From contig JAFUJS010000022.1 in assembly GCA_017468115.1 (NCBI GenBank), positions 1 to 38,583 on the forward strand: DNA of 38,583 bases, read 5' to 3'. The translations under genes and the position numbers were made by a program. Position 1 is the stretch's first letter, and the number at the start of each line of letters is the position of its first letter. Below, piece by piece: positions 13,346-21,878 of the stretch. The notes below the pieces were generated by a model. That model made no database searches. It saw only the letters and a program-made list of their open reading frames with translations, and was not told where the DNA came from. Origin of the DNA: Clostridia bacterium. GTDB taxonomy: Bacteria > Bacillota_A > Clostridia > Oscillospirales > CAG-272.

Positions 13346-14694
13346 TATTCTCCGTCAAAGACGTCCTTTGCCTCGGCGTCCGGAAGCTCGCCAATTTCCT
13401 TTAATTTTCGTTGCATTGCCCTGGTTCTTTTTCCTACAAGCTCGTCAAGGTCGTCGCTTACCTTGTCGATTTTAGATTGAGCAGAGAGAAGCGCATCTGC
13501 AAACTTGTTAAATTCCGTTTTAACTGCACCGAGAAGCTTGAACACCTCACCGCTTCGCTTTTGAATTTCGAGGGAGCTGAAGCCAAGTCGAAGAGCGTTG
13601 ATAATAGCGGAAAGAGTAGTAGGTCCTGCTATATTTACGTGATATTCTCTTTGGCATTCCTCAAAAAGTCCCATTTCGATTGCCTCAATGTAAAGGCTTT
13701 CAGTAGGCAAGAACAAAATAGCAAAGTCCGTGGTGTTTGGTACGTCAATGTATTTCTTTATTGTCTTAGCCTCATTCTTGATTTGACGACCCAGCTCTTT
13801 TCTTGCGGCTTCAACCAGAATTTTGTCTCCGGTTGTAACAGCGTCCTTTAGCTTGTTGTAGTATTCAAGAGGAAATTTTGAGTCCACAGGTAGATAAATG
13901 AAGCTGTCTCCGCTTGGTATCTTGATAGCAAATTCAACCATATCACGTGGAGAGCTTTTATTTGTTGAAACGTTTTTGTCGTACTGGTCAGGAGACAAAA
14001 TTTCTCCAATAATGCTGTCAAGAATAACCTCACCCACAATACCCTTGGTTTTAACATTTGTAAGGATATTTTTAAGAGAGCCGACGTCGTCTGCAACGGC
14101 ACGCAAGGAGCCGATTGCATTGTTAACATTACCGATTTGCGTAACCACGTTATCAAAGGAGGTCTTAAGCCTGTCGTCAATAGTCTTTTGCAACTTTTCG
14201 TCAACGGTCTTTTGAATGGAATCAAGCTTTTCTGTGTTCTCCCGACGTAAATCAACCAGCGACTTTTCTACGCTCTTGTCAATAAGTGCATACTTTTCTG
14301 ACATACTCTTGGAAAACTCGTCAAACTTTGTGTTCAGGTTGGAAATGCCCTTTTCGTTTTCCTCACGCACGGCCTTTGTCATATCGGTTAAGGACGCCTG
14401 CAGCTTTTCTATAAGGTCAACATAACTCTGGGAGCTGGACTTGCTTAGCTTGTCCATCTCTTCCTTAAGCTGGCTCAGCTTTGTCTCCACAGATTCAATA
14501 TAGTGCTTGTTTGTCCTCTCAACATTGTCGTTTATAATTTTTGTCATAGACACAAGGCTGTCATCAACAGCCCTTTTTATTACTGCACTGTCCACAGCCT
14601 GTCCCTTACTCTTTATAGTTATGAAAACAAGCACACCTACTAAAATCGGGGTAAGCGCGCCAAGTATAATCATAATAATTTCAAACGGTCCCAT
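13345..14694 (-). CDS. rmuC: RmuC-family DNA recombination protein
   Basis: RmuC proteins limit inversions at inverted repeats in E. coli; the RmuC domain is a predicted PD-(D/E)XK nuclease fold. An N-terminal membrane anchor (about 5-27) is followed by a very long coiled coil (30-200) and then the RmuC domain: KTKGIVGEVILDSIIGEILSP near 217, VEFAIKIPSGDSFIYLPVDSKFP (about 256-278) with the conserved Asp, Ser and Lys, and FLPTESLYIEAI. Size 449 is normal. AGGAGGG precedes the ATG. It has its own promoter at 14723-14751, divergent from rbfA. Its presence near several long hairpin clusters is suggestive only. Confidence 0.9.
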   Translation of the reverse strand: MGPFEIIMIILGALTPILVGVLVFITIKSKGQAVDSAVIKRAVDDSLVSMTKIINDNVERTNKHYIESVETKLSQLKEEMDKLSKSSSQSYVDLIEKLQASLTDMTKAVREENEKGISNLNTKFDEFSKSMSEKYALIDKSVEKSLVDLRRENTEKLDSIQKTVDEKLQKTIDDRLKTSFDNVVTQIGNVNNAIGSLRAVADDVGSLKNILTNVKTKGIVGEVILDSIIGEILSPDQYDKNVSTNKSSPRDMVEFAIKIPSGDSFIYLPVDSKFPLEYYNKLKDAVTTGDKILVEAARKELGRQIKNEAKTIKKYIDVPNTTDFAILFLPTESLYIEAIEMGLFEECQREYHVNIAGPTTLSAIINALRLGFSSLEIQKRSGEVFKLLGAVKTEFNKFADALLSAQSKIDKVSDDLDELVGKRTRAMQRKLKEIGELPDAEAKDVFDGE

Positions 14695-14722
14695 AAGCCC
14701 TCCTAAAATAAGCCTTTATTTA

Positions 14723-14751
14723 ATTGTAGCATTTTAGAACCATAAATTCAA
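14723..14751 (-). promoter_or_regulatory. Promoter of rmuC
   Basis: On the minus strand TTGAAT (14751-14746), a 17-base spacer and TACAAT (14728-14723). Confidence 0.65.
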
Positions 14752-14770
14752 CCAAACTTCAAAAAATTCT

Positions 14771-14799
14771 TTGAAATCCTGTACTAATTATGGTATACT
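14771..14799 (+). promoter_or_regulatory. Promoter of the rbfA-nrnA-truB operon
   Basis: TTGAAA (14771-14776), a 17-base spacer and TATACT (14794-14799), 30 bases before rbfA. AAGGAGAA is the ribosome site. Confidence 0.75.
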
Positions 14800-14829
14800 A
14801 TAAGAGTAATTAACTTCTAAGGAGAAAAT

Positions 14830-15192
14830 ATGGGAAAATATAGAAGAGACCGAATTAACGATGCGGTTAAGGAGGAAATGGCTCAAATTATAAGAGATAC
14901 TAAGGACCCAAGGATTGCCGGTGCCCTTGTTTCAATTACAGCCGCACAGGTTTCGGGCGACTTGAAATTCGCGAAAATTTACTTTTCCGTGCTTGGTGGA
15001 GACAAGGCAGAGGTGCTAAAGGGGCTTAAAAGCGCAAGCGGCTTTTTCCGCTCCGAGCTTGCAAAGAGAATTAATTTAAGAATCACACCGGAGCTGTTTT
15101 TTGAATACGATGGCTCGGCAGAATATGGTGCAAATATTTCATCTATACTGAAAACTCTCGATATAAAGGACGACGATGATGAACAGGCTTGA
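14830..15192 (+). CDS. rbfA: Ribosome-binding factor A
   Basis: RbfA binds the 30S subunit and assists late 16S rRNA maturation. The protein (120 aa) opens YRRDRINDAVKEEMAQIIRD, then KDPRIAGALVSITAAQVSGD with the KH-like AxG loop, AKIYFSVLG, FFRSELAKRINLRITPELFF, and an acidic tail; all match the family. In many Firmicutes rbfA follows infB; here it starts a transcript of its own. Its last 17 bases overlap the nrnA start. Confidence 0.95.
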   Translation: MGKYRRDRINDAVKEEMAQIIRDTKDPRIAGALVSITAAQVSGDLKFAKIYFSVLGGDKAEVLKGLKSASGFFRSELAKRINLRITPELFFEYDGSAEYGANISSILKTLDIKDDDDEQA

Positions 15193-16156
15193 CATTAACG
15201 GGGCGGTTGCTCTTTTAAGGGAACCGAAAAATACCCTGATACTGTGCCACAAAAATCCTGACCCCGATACGCTCGGAAGCGCCTTTGCACTAAAGTGCGT
15301 CCTTGAGGTTTGCGGCTCTGTGGTTACTGTTGCCTGCTGCGATGCTCCTGCAAAAAAGCTGGGATTTATCACGGGCGAAAACAGCCTTGAATACAAGGAA
15401 AAGGAATATGAAAGATATGTGGCGGTTGATGTTGCATCTCCAACTCAGCTTGGCGAGCTTGAATTTCTAGCCGACAGAGTAGAGCTTACAATTGACCACC
15501 ACAAGATGTGCACTCGCTTTTCTGACTACTATGAATGCTTTCTTGCATCAAACGCAGAAAACATTTATCATATAGCCGAAAAAATGGGAATTATCGACAC
15601 TCTCCCCCTTGTTTTCTTTGAATGTGTATATGCGGGAATGAGTGGAGATACGGGCTGCTTCAGGTTTTCCAACACAACGCCCGACACTTTGAATACAGCC
15701 GCACAGGTGGTTAGCCACGGTATTGACCACGCAGAAATAAACAGAATTATTTTTGATTCCAAAACTATCGAGGAAATAAAAGCCCAAAGGCTTACATATG
15801 AGCATATGGAGCTATTCTTTGGCGGTAAGCTTTCCTGCGTGCTTTTCACAAATGAAATGAAGGAGCAAAACGGCATTTCCGACTCCGATATAGGCGATAT
15901 AGTAAGCTACCTAAGAAGTGTTGATGGAGTTTTGGTTGCAGTTTCTCTTAAGGAAACAAAGGAGAAGGGCAAATATTCGTTGTCCTCTCGTGCAAACACA
16001 GATATTGATGTTTCTGCCGTTTGCCAAAGCATTGGCGGTGGCGGACACACCCGTGCCGCAGGTGCAACCCTTTATGCGGAAAACGCAAGAGCCGCCATTA
16101 ATATGGTTAAGGAGCTTTTTGGCAAGTCTATCAAAGAATACGAGGCAAGGTGCTGA
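15176..16156 (+). CDS. nrnA: DHH-family phosphoesterase, NrnA type (oligoribonuclease / pAp phosphatase)
   Basis: Degrades very short RNAs and probably dephosphorylates 3'-phosphoadenosine 5'-phosphate, using Mn2+. Motif I LCHKNPDPDTLGSA (residues 23-36) supplies His25, Asp29 and Asp31, and the DHH signature is TIDHHK (105-110). The C-terminal DHHA1 domain ends with SIGGGGHTRAAGA near 288-300. The gene starts at ATGATG; either ATG could be used, with AAAGGA 5 or 8 bases upstream. It overlaps rbfA by 17 bases and its TGA overlaps the truB ATG, so the three are translationally linked. Confidence 0.93.
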   Translation: MMNRLDINGAVALLREPKNTLILCHKNPDPDTLGSAFALKCVLEVCGSVVTVACCDAPAKKLGFITGENSLEYKEKEYERYVAVDVASPTQLGELEFLADRVELTIDHHKMCTRFSDYYECFLASNAENIYHIAEKMGIIDTLPLVFFECVYAGMSGDTGCFRFSNTTPDTLNTAAQVVSHGIDHAEINRIIFDSKTIEEIKAQRLTYEHMELFFGGKLSCVLFTNEMKEQNGISDSDIGDIVSYLRSVDGVLVAVSLKETKEKGKYSLSSRANTDIDVSAVCQSIGGGGHTRAAGATLYAENARAAINMVKELFGKSIKEYEARC

Positions 16157-17064
16157 TGGAAAATGAGCTTTGTGGGGTAATCCTTGTGGACAAGCACGGG
16201 GGCGTTACCTCTCACGACATAGTTTTTAAGATAAGACGTCTTTTCGGCACAAAAAAGGTGGGCCACACAGGCACACTTGACCCTCTTGCCACAGGAATTT
16301 TGCCTGTGCTTGTGGGACGTGCTGCCAAGGCTGCCGAATATTTGCTTTCCGAAAACAAATGCTACGAGGCAGAAATTAAGCTGGGTATTGAAACTGATAC
16401 AGAGGACATAACAGGTAAGGTGCTTAGCACCTCGCCAAGCATCCCTACCAAAGGGGAGCTTTTTGAGGCTTGCAAAAAATTTGTGGGTAAAATAGAGCAA
16501 ATTCCGCCTATGTACAGCGCATTGAAGGTAAACGGTCAAAAGCTGGTTGACCTGGCGAGAGAAGGCAAGGTGGTGGAAAGACAAGCAAGAGAAATTGAAA
16601 TCTTTTCAATCGAGCCGCAGGCGGTAGATGAAGAAAAGGGACTTTACGCTCTTAAGGTTGCCTGCTCGAAGGGAACTTATATTAGGACTCTTTGCGCCGA
16701 TATCGGAAGGGCGCTTGGCTGTGGCGCTGTAATGAGCAAGCTAAGAAGGACAAAAACCGGTGGCTTTGAAATCGAAAATGCCTACACCATAGAGCAGCTT
16801 GAGAAAATGACCCTTGAACAAAGGCAATCTCTCTTAATTCCAACCGAGGAGCTGTTTATGGAGGCAGACAAGGTAATCCTGCCTGATTTTTACGCAAGGC
16901 TCTTTAGAAGCGGCTGTGAAATTTATCAAAAAAAGATAAAAACATCCTACCCAGTGTCTGAATTTCTGAGAATTTACGATAAGGACGGCTTCTTCGCCCT
17001 AGGGCAGGTGCAGGAGTACCCTGACGGCACGGCAATTAAATCGGTAAAGCTGTTTAAGCTATAA
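16156..17064 (+). CDS. truB: tRNA pseudouridine(55) synthase
   Basis: Makes the pseudouridine at position 55 of tRNA T-loops. The start is taken as the ATG in TGATG at 16156, overlapping the nrnA stop; upstream in-frame GTG and CTG codons are less likely. Motifs: LVDKHGGVTSHDIV (10-23), the catalytic GHTGTLDPLATGIL (36-49, Asp42), PPMYSALKVNGQKLVDLAREG, and CSKGTYIRTLCADIG. The C-terminal part is PUA-like. Length of 302 is normal. The gene ends in a strong bidirectional terminator. Confidence 0.95.
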   Translation: MENELCGVILVDKHGGVTSHDIVFKIRRLFGTKKVGHTGTLDPLATGILPVLVGRAAKAAEYLLSENKCYEAEIKLGIETDTEDITGKVLSTSPSIPTKGELFEACKKFVGKIEQIPPMYSALKVNGQKLVDLAREGKVVERQAREIEIFSIEPQAVDEEKGLYALKVACSKGTYIRTLCADIGRALGCGAVMSKLRRTKTGGFEIENAYTIEQLEKMTLEQRQSLLIPTEELFMEADKVILPDFYARLFRSGCEIYQKKIKTSYPVSEFLRIYDKDGFFALGQVQEYPDGTAIKSVKLFKL

Positions 17065-17092
17065 AAAAAGGTGCATTTTTGCACCTTTTTTA
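17063..17092. terminator. Bidirectional terminator between truB and the DUF1295 gene
   Basis: AAAAAGGTGCA and TGCACCTTTTT form an 11-bp stem with a short T loop, with A and T tracts outside, serving both convergent transcripts. Confidence 0.9.
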
Positions 17093-17950
17093 TTTTTTAA
17101 TTTTGATTGGTAAAAGGTAGTTTGTTTCCTTTTTATATTCAAGGAAGCCTTCCTTCTTTGCCTGTCTTTTTTCTGCCATGGGTATGCTGACAAATGCGAA
17201 CAGCATGGTGTTAATAAGTGCGCCAAGGAGCAAGAACCACATTGACGGATTTGCAATAGCGCAGGCACCGCCAACGCCCCACCACATAAGTATTTCGCCA
17301 AGGTAGTTAGGGTGGCGAGAGTATTTCCAAAGACCTACTCTGATAAATCTGGAGGTCTTGTTTTTTCTGTACCTTTGCATTTGGTAGTCGGCTGTACCCT
17401 GTAAAGCTACCGCAAGAAGCGAAACGCCGAGTAAAGCATATGCCATAGGATGCTCGTTTAGTGAATTACTTGTTATGACAAAGCATGCAGGCAAAATGCA
17501 GGAATAAACTACAAGAGTCGGCACAAGATGTATGCCCACAAGATTAATTACGGGGTAGAATTTTCCTGTTTGCTCCTTTAGCATTGTATATCGCCAATCC
17601 TGACAGGTTAAATCCCCGAAGCAATATGCCCAGTTAGCAGTCAGGCGCACGCCCCAAATTGTAACAATAATAAATAAAACAAGCTTGAGGGGTGTTAGTG
17701 CTTGACCTATTAGCAAAAGCCCCAAAATAAATATTGGCGCAACGCTCCAATAAGGGTCGTAAACAGATGCGTTTTTGAAAATAAGACTAAAGATAAACAC
17801 TAAAACTGTGGCACCTGTGTCTGCAATTAAGAGGGCAAGCCACATTTTAAGCTCATCAAACAAGCTTAAATATATAGCCACACCAACTAAGAGCGCAAAA
17901 GCATAAACCAGCAAAATCATTGCATAGCTAAAGACTTTATTTTTCTTCAT
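17090..17950 (-). CDS. DUF1295 / steroid 5-alpha-reductase-like membrane protein, 286 aa
   Basis: An integral membrane protein with about seven helices. The C-terminal half carries GLWKYSRHPNYLGEILMWWG (about 206-225) followed by a final helix pair and EKRQAKKEGFLEYKKE, the diagnostic layout of DUF1295 (PF06966), related to NADPH-dependent steroid 5-alpha reductases and isoprenylcysteine methyltransferases. The bacterial substrate is unknown. Its ATG overlaps the stop of the 84-aa gene (ATGA), and that gene overlaps sdaA, so it is the third gene of the sdaA operon. Confidence 0.85.
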   Translation of the reverse strand: MKKNKVFSYAMILLVYAFALLVGVAIYLSLFDELKMWLALLIADTGATVLVFIFSLIFKNASVYDPYWSVAPIFILGLLLIGQALTPLKLVLFIIVTIWGVRLTANWAYCFGDLTCQDWRYTMLKEQTGKFYPVINLVGIHLVPTLVVYSCILPACFVITSNSLNEHPMAYALLGVSLLAVALQGTADYQMQRYRKNKTSRFIRVGLWKYSRHPNYLGEILMWWGVGGACAIANPSMWFLLLGALINTMLFAFVSIPMAEKRQAKKEGFLEYKKETNYLLPIKIKK

Positions 17951-18201
17951 TTTTCGCTCCTTAAAATGCTTTCAATTCCGTCAAGAATTTTGCCAATTTC
18001 CAAAAGCTCCTCTTGACTTATGCTTATAAAATCCGCCTTGCCGCTCACCAGAGCCGCTCTTATATCGTTATAAATTCCAAGCTCCTCGGCAAGCTCGATA
18101 TCAATTTTACCGTTGTGATATAGCATAAGCGCTGTGTCCGTAAGGCTTTTACCTGCAAGCGCCTCAATGGCAGAAAGCCTGTCTATAAACAGATTATTCA
18201 T
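17947..18201 (-). CDS. Small helical protein of unknown function, 84 aa
   Basis: Start chosen at the ATG at 18201 inside the end of sdaA (8-base overlap with its stop); the longer frame to 18249 has no ribosome site. The protein is entirely helical and hydrophilic, with LSAIEALAGKSLTDTALMLY near 9-28 and a C-terminal ISISQEELLEIGKILDGIES helix. I recognise no family. Because both neighbours overlap it by a few bases, its level is tied to L-serine dehydratase and the DUF1295 protein. It is real by context, but a role cannot be given. Confidence 0.65.
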   Translation of the reverse strand: MNNLFIDRLSAIEALAGKSLTDTALMLYHNGKIDIELAEELGIYNDIRAALVSGKADFISISQEELLEIGKILDGIESILRSEK

Positions 18202-19411
18202 TGTCTTGTCTTGCATAATGCTTGGCAAGTCCGCCCGACGAGGTCTCACGATAATCGCTCAAAAGGTTTTTGCCTGTTTCGTACATAACCTTAATAACCA
18301 TATCCAGGCTGATTTTTCTCGAATCTGTAAGGAAATTTGCAAGGGAAAGCGCATTAATGGCACGCATTGCGGCAACTGCATTTCGTTCAATGCAAGGAAT
18401 TTGCACAAGTCCGCCGATTGGGTCGCAGGTAAGACCAAGATGGTGCTCCATTGCCACCTCGGAGGCATATTCAATCTGACCAAGTCCCATATCGAAAAGC
18501 TCGGCAAGTGCGCCTGCAGCCATTGAGCAGGCAGAGCCAATTTCAGCCTGACAACCGCATTCAGCACCGCTTATAGATGCGTTTTTCTTAATAAGGTTGC
18601 CGATAATACCACCGGTTGCAAGAGCGTGAATAATCTTTGTGTCATCAAAGCCCTTCTTTTCCTGATAGTACATAAGCACCGACGGAACAACGCCGCAGGC
18701 GCCGCAGGTAGGTGCGGTAACAATAGTACCACCGGATGCGTTTTGCTCGCTTACTGCAAATGCATAGGAGCAAACAAGGCGGTTTTCCTGTGTCTGTGCG
18801 GACTCATCAATATGACGTTGATTGTAAAGAATTTGCGCCCTTCTGTGGGTATCAAGACCACCCGGCAAAACCCCTGTTGTGGTAAGCCCCAGGCGAATGG
18901 AGTTTTTCATTGTCTCCCAGATTTTTGCAAGATAATCAAAGATTTCCTTGCCCTCAAACTCTTGTACATATTGCCAAATTCTTATGTTGTTTTTAGCACA
19001 GTAATCGGAAATTTCCTTGTAGGAATTGTGTGGATAAACCTCTACCTCGTCGCTGATTTTTGAGCTTTCTCCCTCGAAGAGCACACTGCCGCCGCCAACA
19101 CTATAAACACGTCTTTTGCCCAGGGGAGTGTCGTTTTTATAGGCTGTAACATCCATTGTGTTAGGGTGAAAATCACAGGGAGATTTTTTATCAAAGACAA
19201 TTTTACAGGGCACAGGCGCCAGAGTTTCCTCTATAATTCTGTCCGTGCCGTGGCCCTTTCCTGTAAGAGCAAGGGAGCCGAAAAGCACAACCTCAAAGCG
19301 GTCCGCCTCGGAAAACTCCTCTTTTATCATTTTAATAGCCTTTTCAGGTCCCATAGTATGAGAGCTGGAAGGACCCCTACCGATTTTATAAAGCTGACGA
19401 AGTGATTGCAT
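18194..19411 (-). CDS. sdaA: L-serine ammonia-lyase (iron-sulfur type, single chain)
   Basis: Converts L-serine to pyruvate and ammonia using a [4Fe-4S] cluster. The start is the ATG at 19411, behind GGAGG; the TTG at 19423 is less likely. The beta domain opens YKIGRGPSSSHTMGP (8-22). The alpha domain contains TAPTCGACGVVPS, SGAECGCQAEIGSACSMAAG and LTCDPIGGLVQIPCIERN, which supply the cluster cysteines. Both domains are in one 405-residue chain, unlike the split SdaAA/SdaAB enzymes of many Clostridia and Bacilli. A promoter at 19440-19468 overlaps the end of comEC. Confidence 0.95.
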   Translation of the reverse strand: MQSLRQLYKIGRGPSSSHTMGPEKAIKMIKEEFSEADRFEVVLFGSLALTGKGHGTDRIIEETLAPVPCKIVFDKKSPCDFHPNTMDVTAYKNDTPLGKRRVYSVGGGSVLFEGESSKISDEVEVYPHNSYKEISDYCAKNNIRIWQYVQEFEGKEIFDYLAKIWETMKNSIRLGLTTTGVLPGGLDTHRRAQILYNQRHIDESAQTQENRLVCSYAFAVSEQNASGGTIVTAPTCGACGVVPSVLMYYQEKKGFDDTKIIHALATGGIIGNLIKKNASISGAECGCQAEIGSACSMAAGALAELFDMGLGQIEYASEVAMEHHLGLTCDPIGGLVQIPCIERNAVAAMRAINALSLANFLTDSRKISLDMVIKVMYETGKNLLSDYRETSSGGLAKHYARQDNE

Positions 19412-19439
19412 ATAATCCTCCAAAATAAGTTCTAACTAT

Positions 19440-19468
19440 ATTTTACTAACAGAAGGTTAAAAAGTCAA
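19440..19468 (-). promoter_or_regulatory. Promoter of the sdaA operon
   Basis: On the minus strand TTGACT (19468-19463), a 17-base spacer and TAAAAT (19445-19440), 29 bases before the sdaA start. The -35 box overlaps the comEC stop codon, so sdaA can be expressed apart from comEC. Confidence 0.65.
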
Positions 19469-21714
19469 GCCTTGTATTTTATTGTTACTGTGTGCTCACG
19501 TGCGCTGTTGGCAATTGGTGCAAGGGTCGAAAACAGCTTGTGGCTGCAATAATCTCTCGACTTGCCAAGAAAGATAACGCTTTCCAGCTGTGGCGCCTCA
19601 AAGGAATATACATCCTTGTAGCCCGGGCCGTGGCTACCCATAATAATTATATTGGAGTAGAAGCACATCTCATAAGCACGTCTGTCGCCGCTAAGGGCAG
19701 AGGCACCAAGATAGGTTATTCTTTTGCCGCAGGATACAAGGCTGAGGGCGGTTGCCTTGGTGTCAGAGCCGTAAAGCCCCTTTTCGTAGCAAAGAGAAAG
19801 CTCCATTCCGTTTACGCTTGTGCCGTCCTCGAGTGTATATACGCTTGCACCGTTTTCTGTGGCAAGCTGATAAATCTCTTCACAAGCTCTTTCTTCCTCA
19901 ATGCCAAGCGGCTCTGCAAGATAAAGATTTTTAATGCCGATTTCGTCAAAAAGCTGACCTAAATATGTGCTGGTATTTTCGTAATAGCAGGTTACTGCAT
20001 AGCTGTCTATCACCTGATGCCCAAGGTCCCACGCCGTGTATTTCACTTGATGGGCTAAGGAAAAATAGGGTGCGGTTGTCATATCAAAGAAAACCAGCTC
20101 ATCGTTTGCCTCAATGTACAAAATGTCGTTTCTTGTGTAGCCAAGAGTGCCAACGGTTGCTACATTATCAACTTTCTTTATTTGTGAAAGGGCAGTGCCA
20201 CTCGCCAAAATCACAGCGCCAATCAACGTAATTATCAGAGATTTGTGGAAAAACTCTCTTTTTACAACAAGCAAAAGCACCATAGAAAGAAAGATTATTC
20301 CTGTGCCTGCAAGCTGAATTGGCGTTTTTACTATCAAAATTGTGTTTGGTATATCTGCCGCCCAATCAATTATGCGAAGAAGCAGGTCCGTTACCCAATT
20401 TGAAAAATCCGAGAGCAAATCTCCAAGCCACGGCACCTGACAGAATAGAATAAATATTAATGAAAGGTAAATCAGCAGGTTGAAAACAGGCACGAAAATA
20501 AGGTTTGCTATGGGAGAAAGAAGGGCGATTTTTCCGAAATCATTACAGAGAATAGGAAGAGTGAAAAATATTATAATCACCGTTGCAATTATTGTAACGA
20601 CGCCGTGGTAAAGAGGCTTTAGCTTAAATCTCTTCAGTATGCTTGCCTTGCGTGTTAGCCTTGCACCTACAATACAGCCGAGCATGGCAAGAAAGGACAG
20701 GCGCAAGGACACAGAGAAGACCGCAAAGGGAGAAAACAGGCAAATTAGCATAACGGAAACGAAAAGATTTGTTATTCTGTCCGGGTCCCCGGCAAATAGC
20801 TTTATCATATAATAAAGAATCAGCATAATGCCCGCCCTTAAAATCGAGCTTGAAAATCCGGTCAGCCCAACAAAGAAACCAACTGCGAAAATGATAATAA
20901 CACCCTGCGCCATTTTCGGCACGGAGAAAAGGTCCAGAAGAAAGGAAATTATAGCAACTAAAATGGTAAGATGCAAGCCGCTAAGGGCGAGAATGTGGGA
21001 CAAGCCCAAAGTTGAAAAGTCACTAAGAATTTCACTTCTAAGCCCTGACTTGTTTCCCAACAAAAGTGCAGAAAAGAGGGCGGACGTGTCGCTATTTAGG
21101 TTATTTTCAAACCTTTGACACAGGCTTTTGTTCAGGTCATAAAAGAAGCCAAAAGGTGCGTTTGGCTCCGTATCCACAGCAATACAGGAAATTGCATCCA
21201 CAAAATGAACTACGCCATACTCCAAGTAGGGATTATCAACGCTGCGAAAGGAGGAAATTTGTCCGCTTGCCTCAAAATAGCTGCCGTAGCCAAGAGGCTT
21301 GCCCTTTGTATACAAAGCCACCTTGAAGGAAGCATCGTTTTGGTCTATACCCTCCAGCTGTACTATGTAAATACTTTTCTCTGTGTCGGATTTTATTACC
21401 TGAGTAACGTAGCCTTCCACACTATGAACGTATTCATCCGAGTAGCCTGCCTGATTTTCCAAAGGAGTAAAAACAAAAACAGAAATCAGAGCCGAAACGA
21501 CAAAAAACGACAAAAGAGGGGTAAGAAAAACTGCAACCTCCTGCAGATTTTTACCTCTTTTCTTGAAAAACAAAATTATGCACACTATAAGTCCGGCAGC
21601 GGACAACAAAAGAAATACCAGTTTAGCTACGGTATTTACATAAAAAAGAACAATTAGGGAAGCAAGAAAGCCAAGACAACCAAATGCAAGAGGCCTATGT
21701 CCAAAAGCGTTCAT
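19465..21714 (-). CDS. comEC: ComEC/Rec2-type DNA uptake channel protein with a degenerate C-terminal hydrolase domain
   Basis: ComEC carries single-stranded DNA across the membrane during natural transformation. The 749-residue protein has N-terminal membrane helices with a DUF4131-type soluble insert (about 95-180), then the Competence domain beginning LLLGNKSGLRSEILSDFSTL and LSHILALSGLHLTILVAII (about 217-256) and eight or so further helices to about 500. The last 230 residues occupy the place of the usual metallo-beta-lactamase-like nuclease domain (ILYIEANDELVFFDM onward), but the HxHxDxxH metal-binding motif is absent. Channel function is likely; degradation of the second strand by this domain is not supported. 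Other competence genes are outside the window. Confidence 0.85.
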   Translation of the reverse strand: MNAFGHRPLAFGCLGFLASLIVLFYVNTVAKLVFLLLSAAGLIVCIILFFKKRGKNLQEVAVFLTPLLSFFVVSALISVFVFTPLENQAGYSDEYVHSVEGYVTQVIKSDTEKSIYIVQLEGIDQNDASFKVALYTKGKPLGYGSYFEASGQISSFRSVDNPYLEYGVVHFVDAISCIAVDTEPNAPFGFFYDLNKSLCQRFENNLNSDTSALFSALLLGNKSGLRSEILSDFSTLGLSHILALSGLHLTILVAIISFLLDLFSVPKMAQGVIIIFAVGFFVGLTGFSSSILRAGIMLILYYMIKLFAGDPDRITNLFVSVMLICLFSPFAVFSVSLRLSFLAMLGCIVGARLTRKASILKRFKLKPLYHGVVTIIATVIIIFFTLPILCNDFGKIALLSPIANLIFVPVFNLLIYLSLIFILFCQVPWLGDLLSDFSNWVTDLLLRIIDWAADIPNTILIVKTPIQLAGTGIIFLSMVLLLVVKREFFHKSLIITLIGAVILASGTALSQIKKVDNVATVGTLGYTRNDILYIEANDELVFFDMTTAPYFSLAHQVKYTAWDLGHQVIDSYAVTCYYENTSTYLGQLFDEIGIKNLYLAEPLGIEEERACEEIYQLATENGASVYTLEDGTSVNGMELSLCYEKGLYGSDTKATALSLVSCGKRITYLGASALSGDRRAYEMCFYSNIIIMGSHGPGYKDVYSFEAPQLESVIFLGKSRDYCSHKLFSTLAPIANSAREHTVTIKYKA

Positions 21715-21752
21715 AAAATACTATCTCCCTTTACTGTAGCGCTTCTGGAATT

Positions 21753-21781
21753 ATTTTAGCAGATAGAGAAGTGCGTGTCAA
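21753..21781 (-). promoter_or_regulatory. Promoter of comEC
   Basis: On the minus strand a perfect TTGACA (21781-21776), a 17-base spacer and TAAAAT (21758-21753). It is divergent from the WYL promoter with 39 bases between the -35 boxes. Confidence 0.75.
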
Positions 21782-21820
21782 CCAAAAACACAAATGTCCC
21801 GAAAAAAGAACAGTATGCTA

Positions 21821-21849
21821 TTGAAAAGCTGACCCGAATATGGTACAAT
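21821..21849 (+). promoter_or_regulatory. Promoter of the WYL regulator gene
   Basis: TTGAAA (21821-21826), a 17-base spacer and TACAAT (21844-21849). The in-frame ATG at 21840 lies inside the promoter, which supports the later start at 21879. Confidence 0.7.
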
Positions 21850-21878
21850 TGGAATATAAAGGTAAAGGAGCTGTGGCT

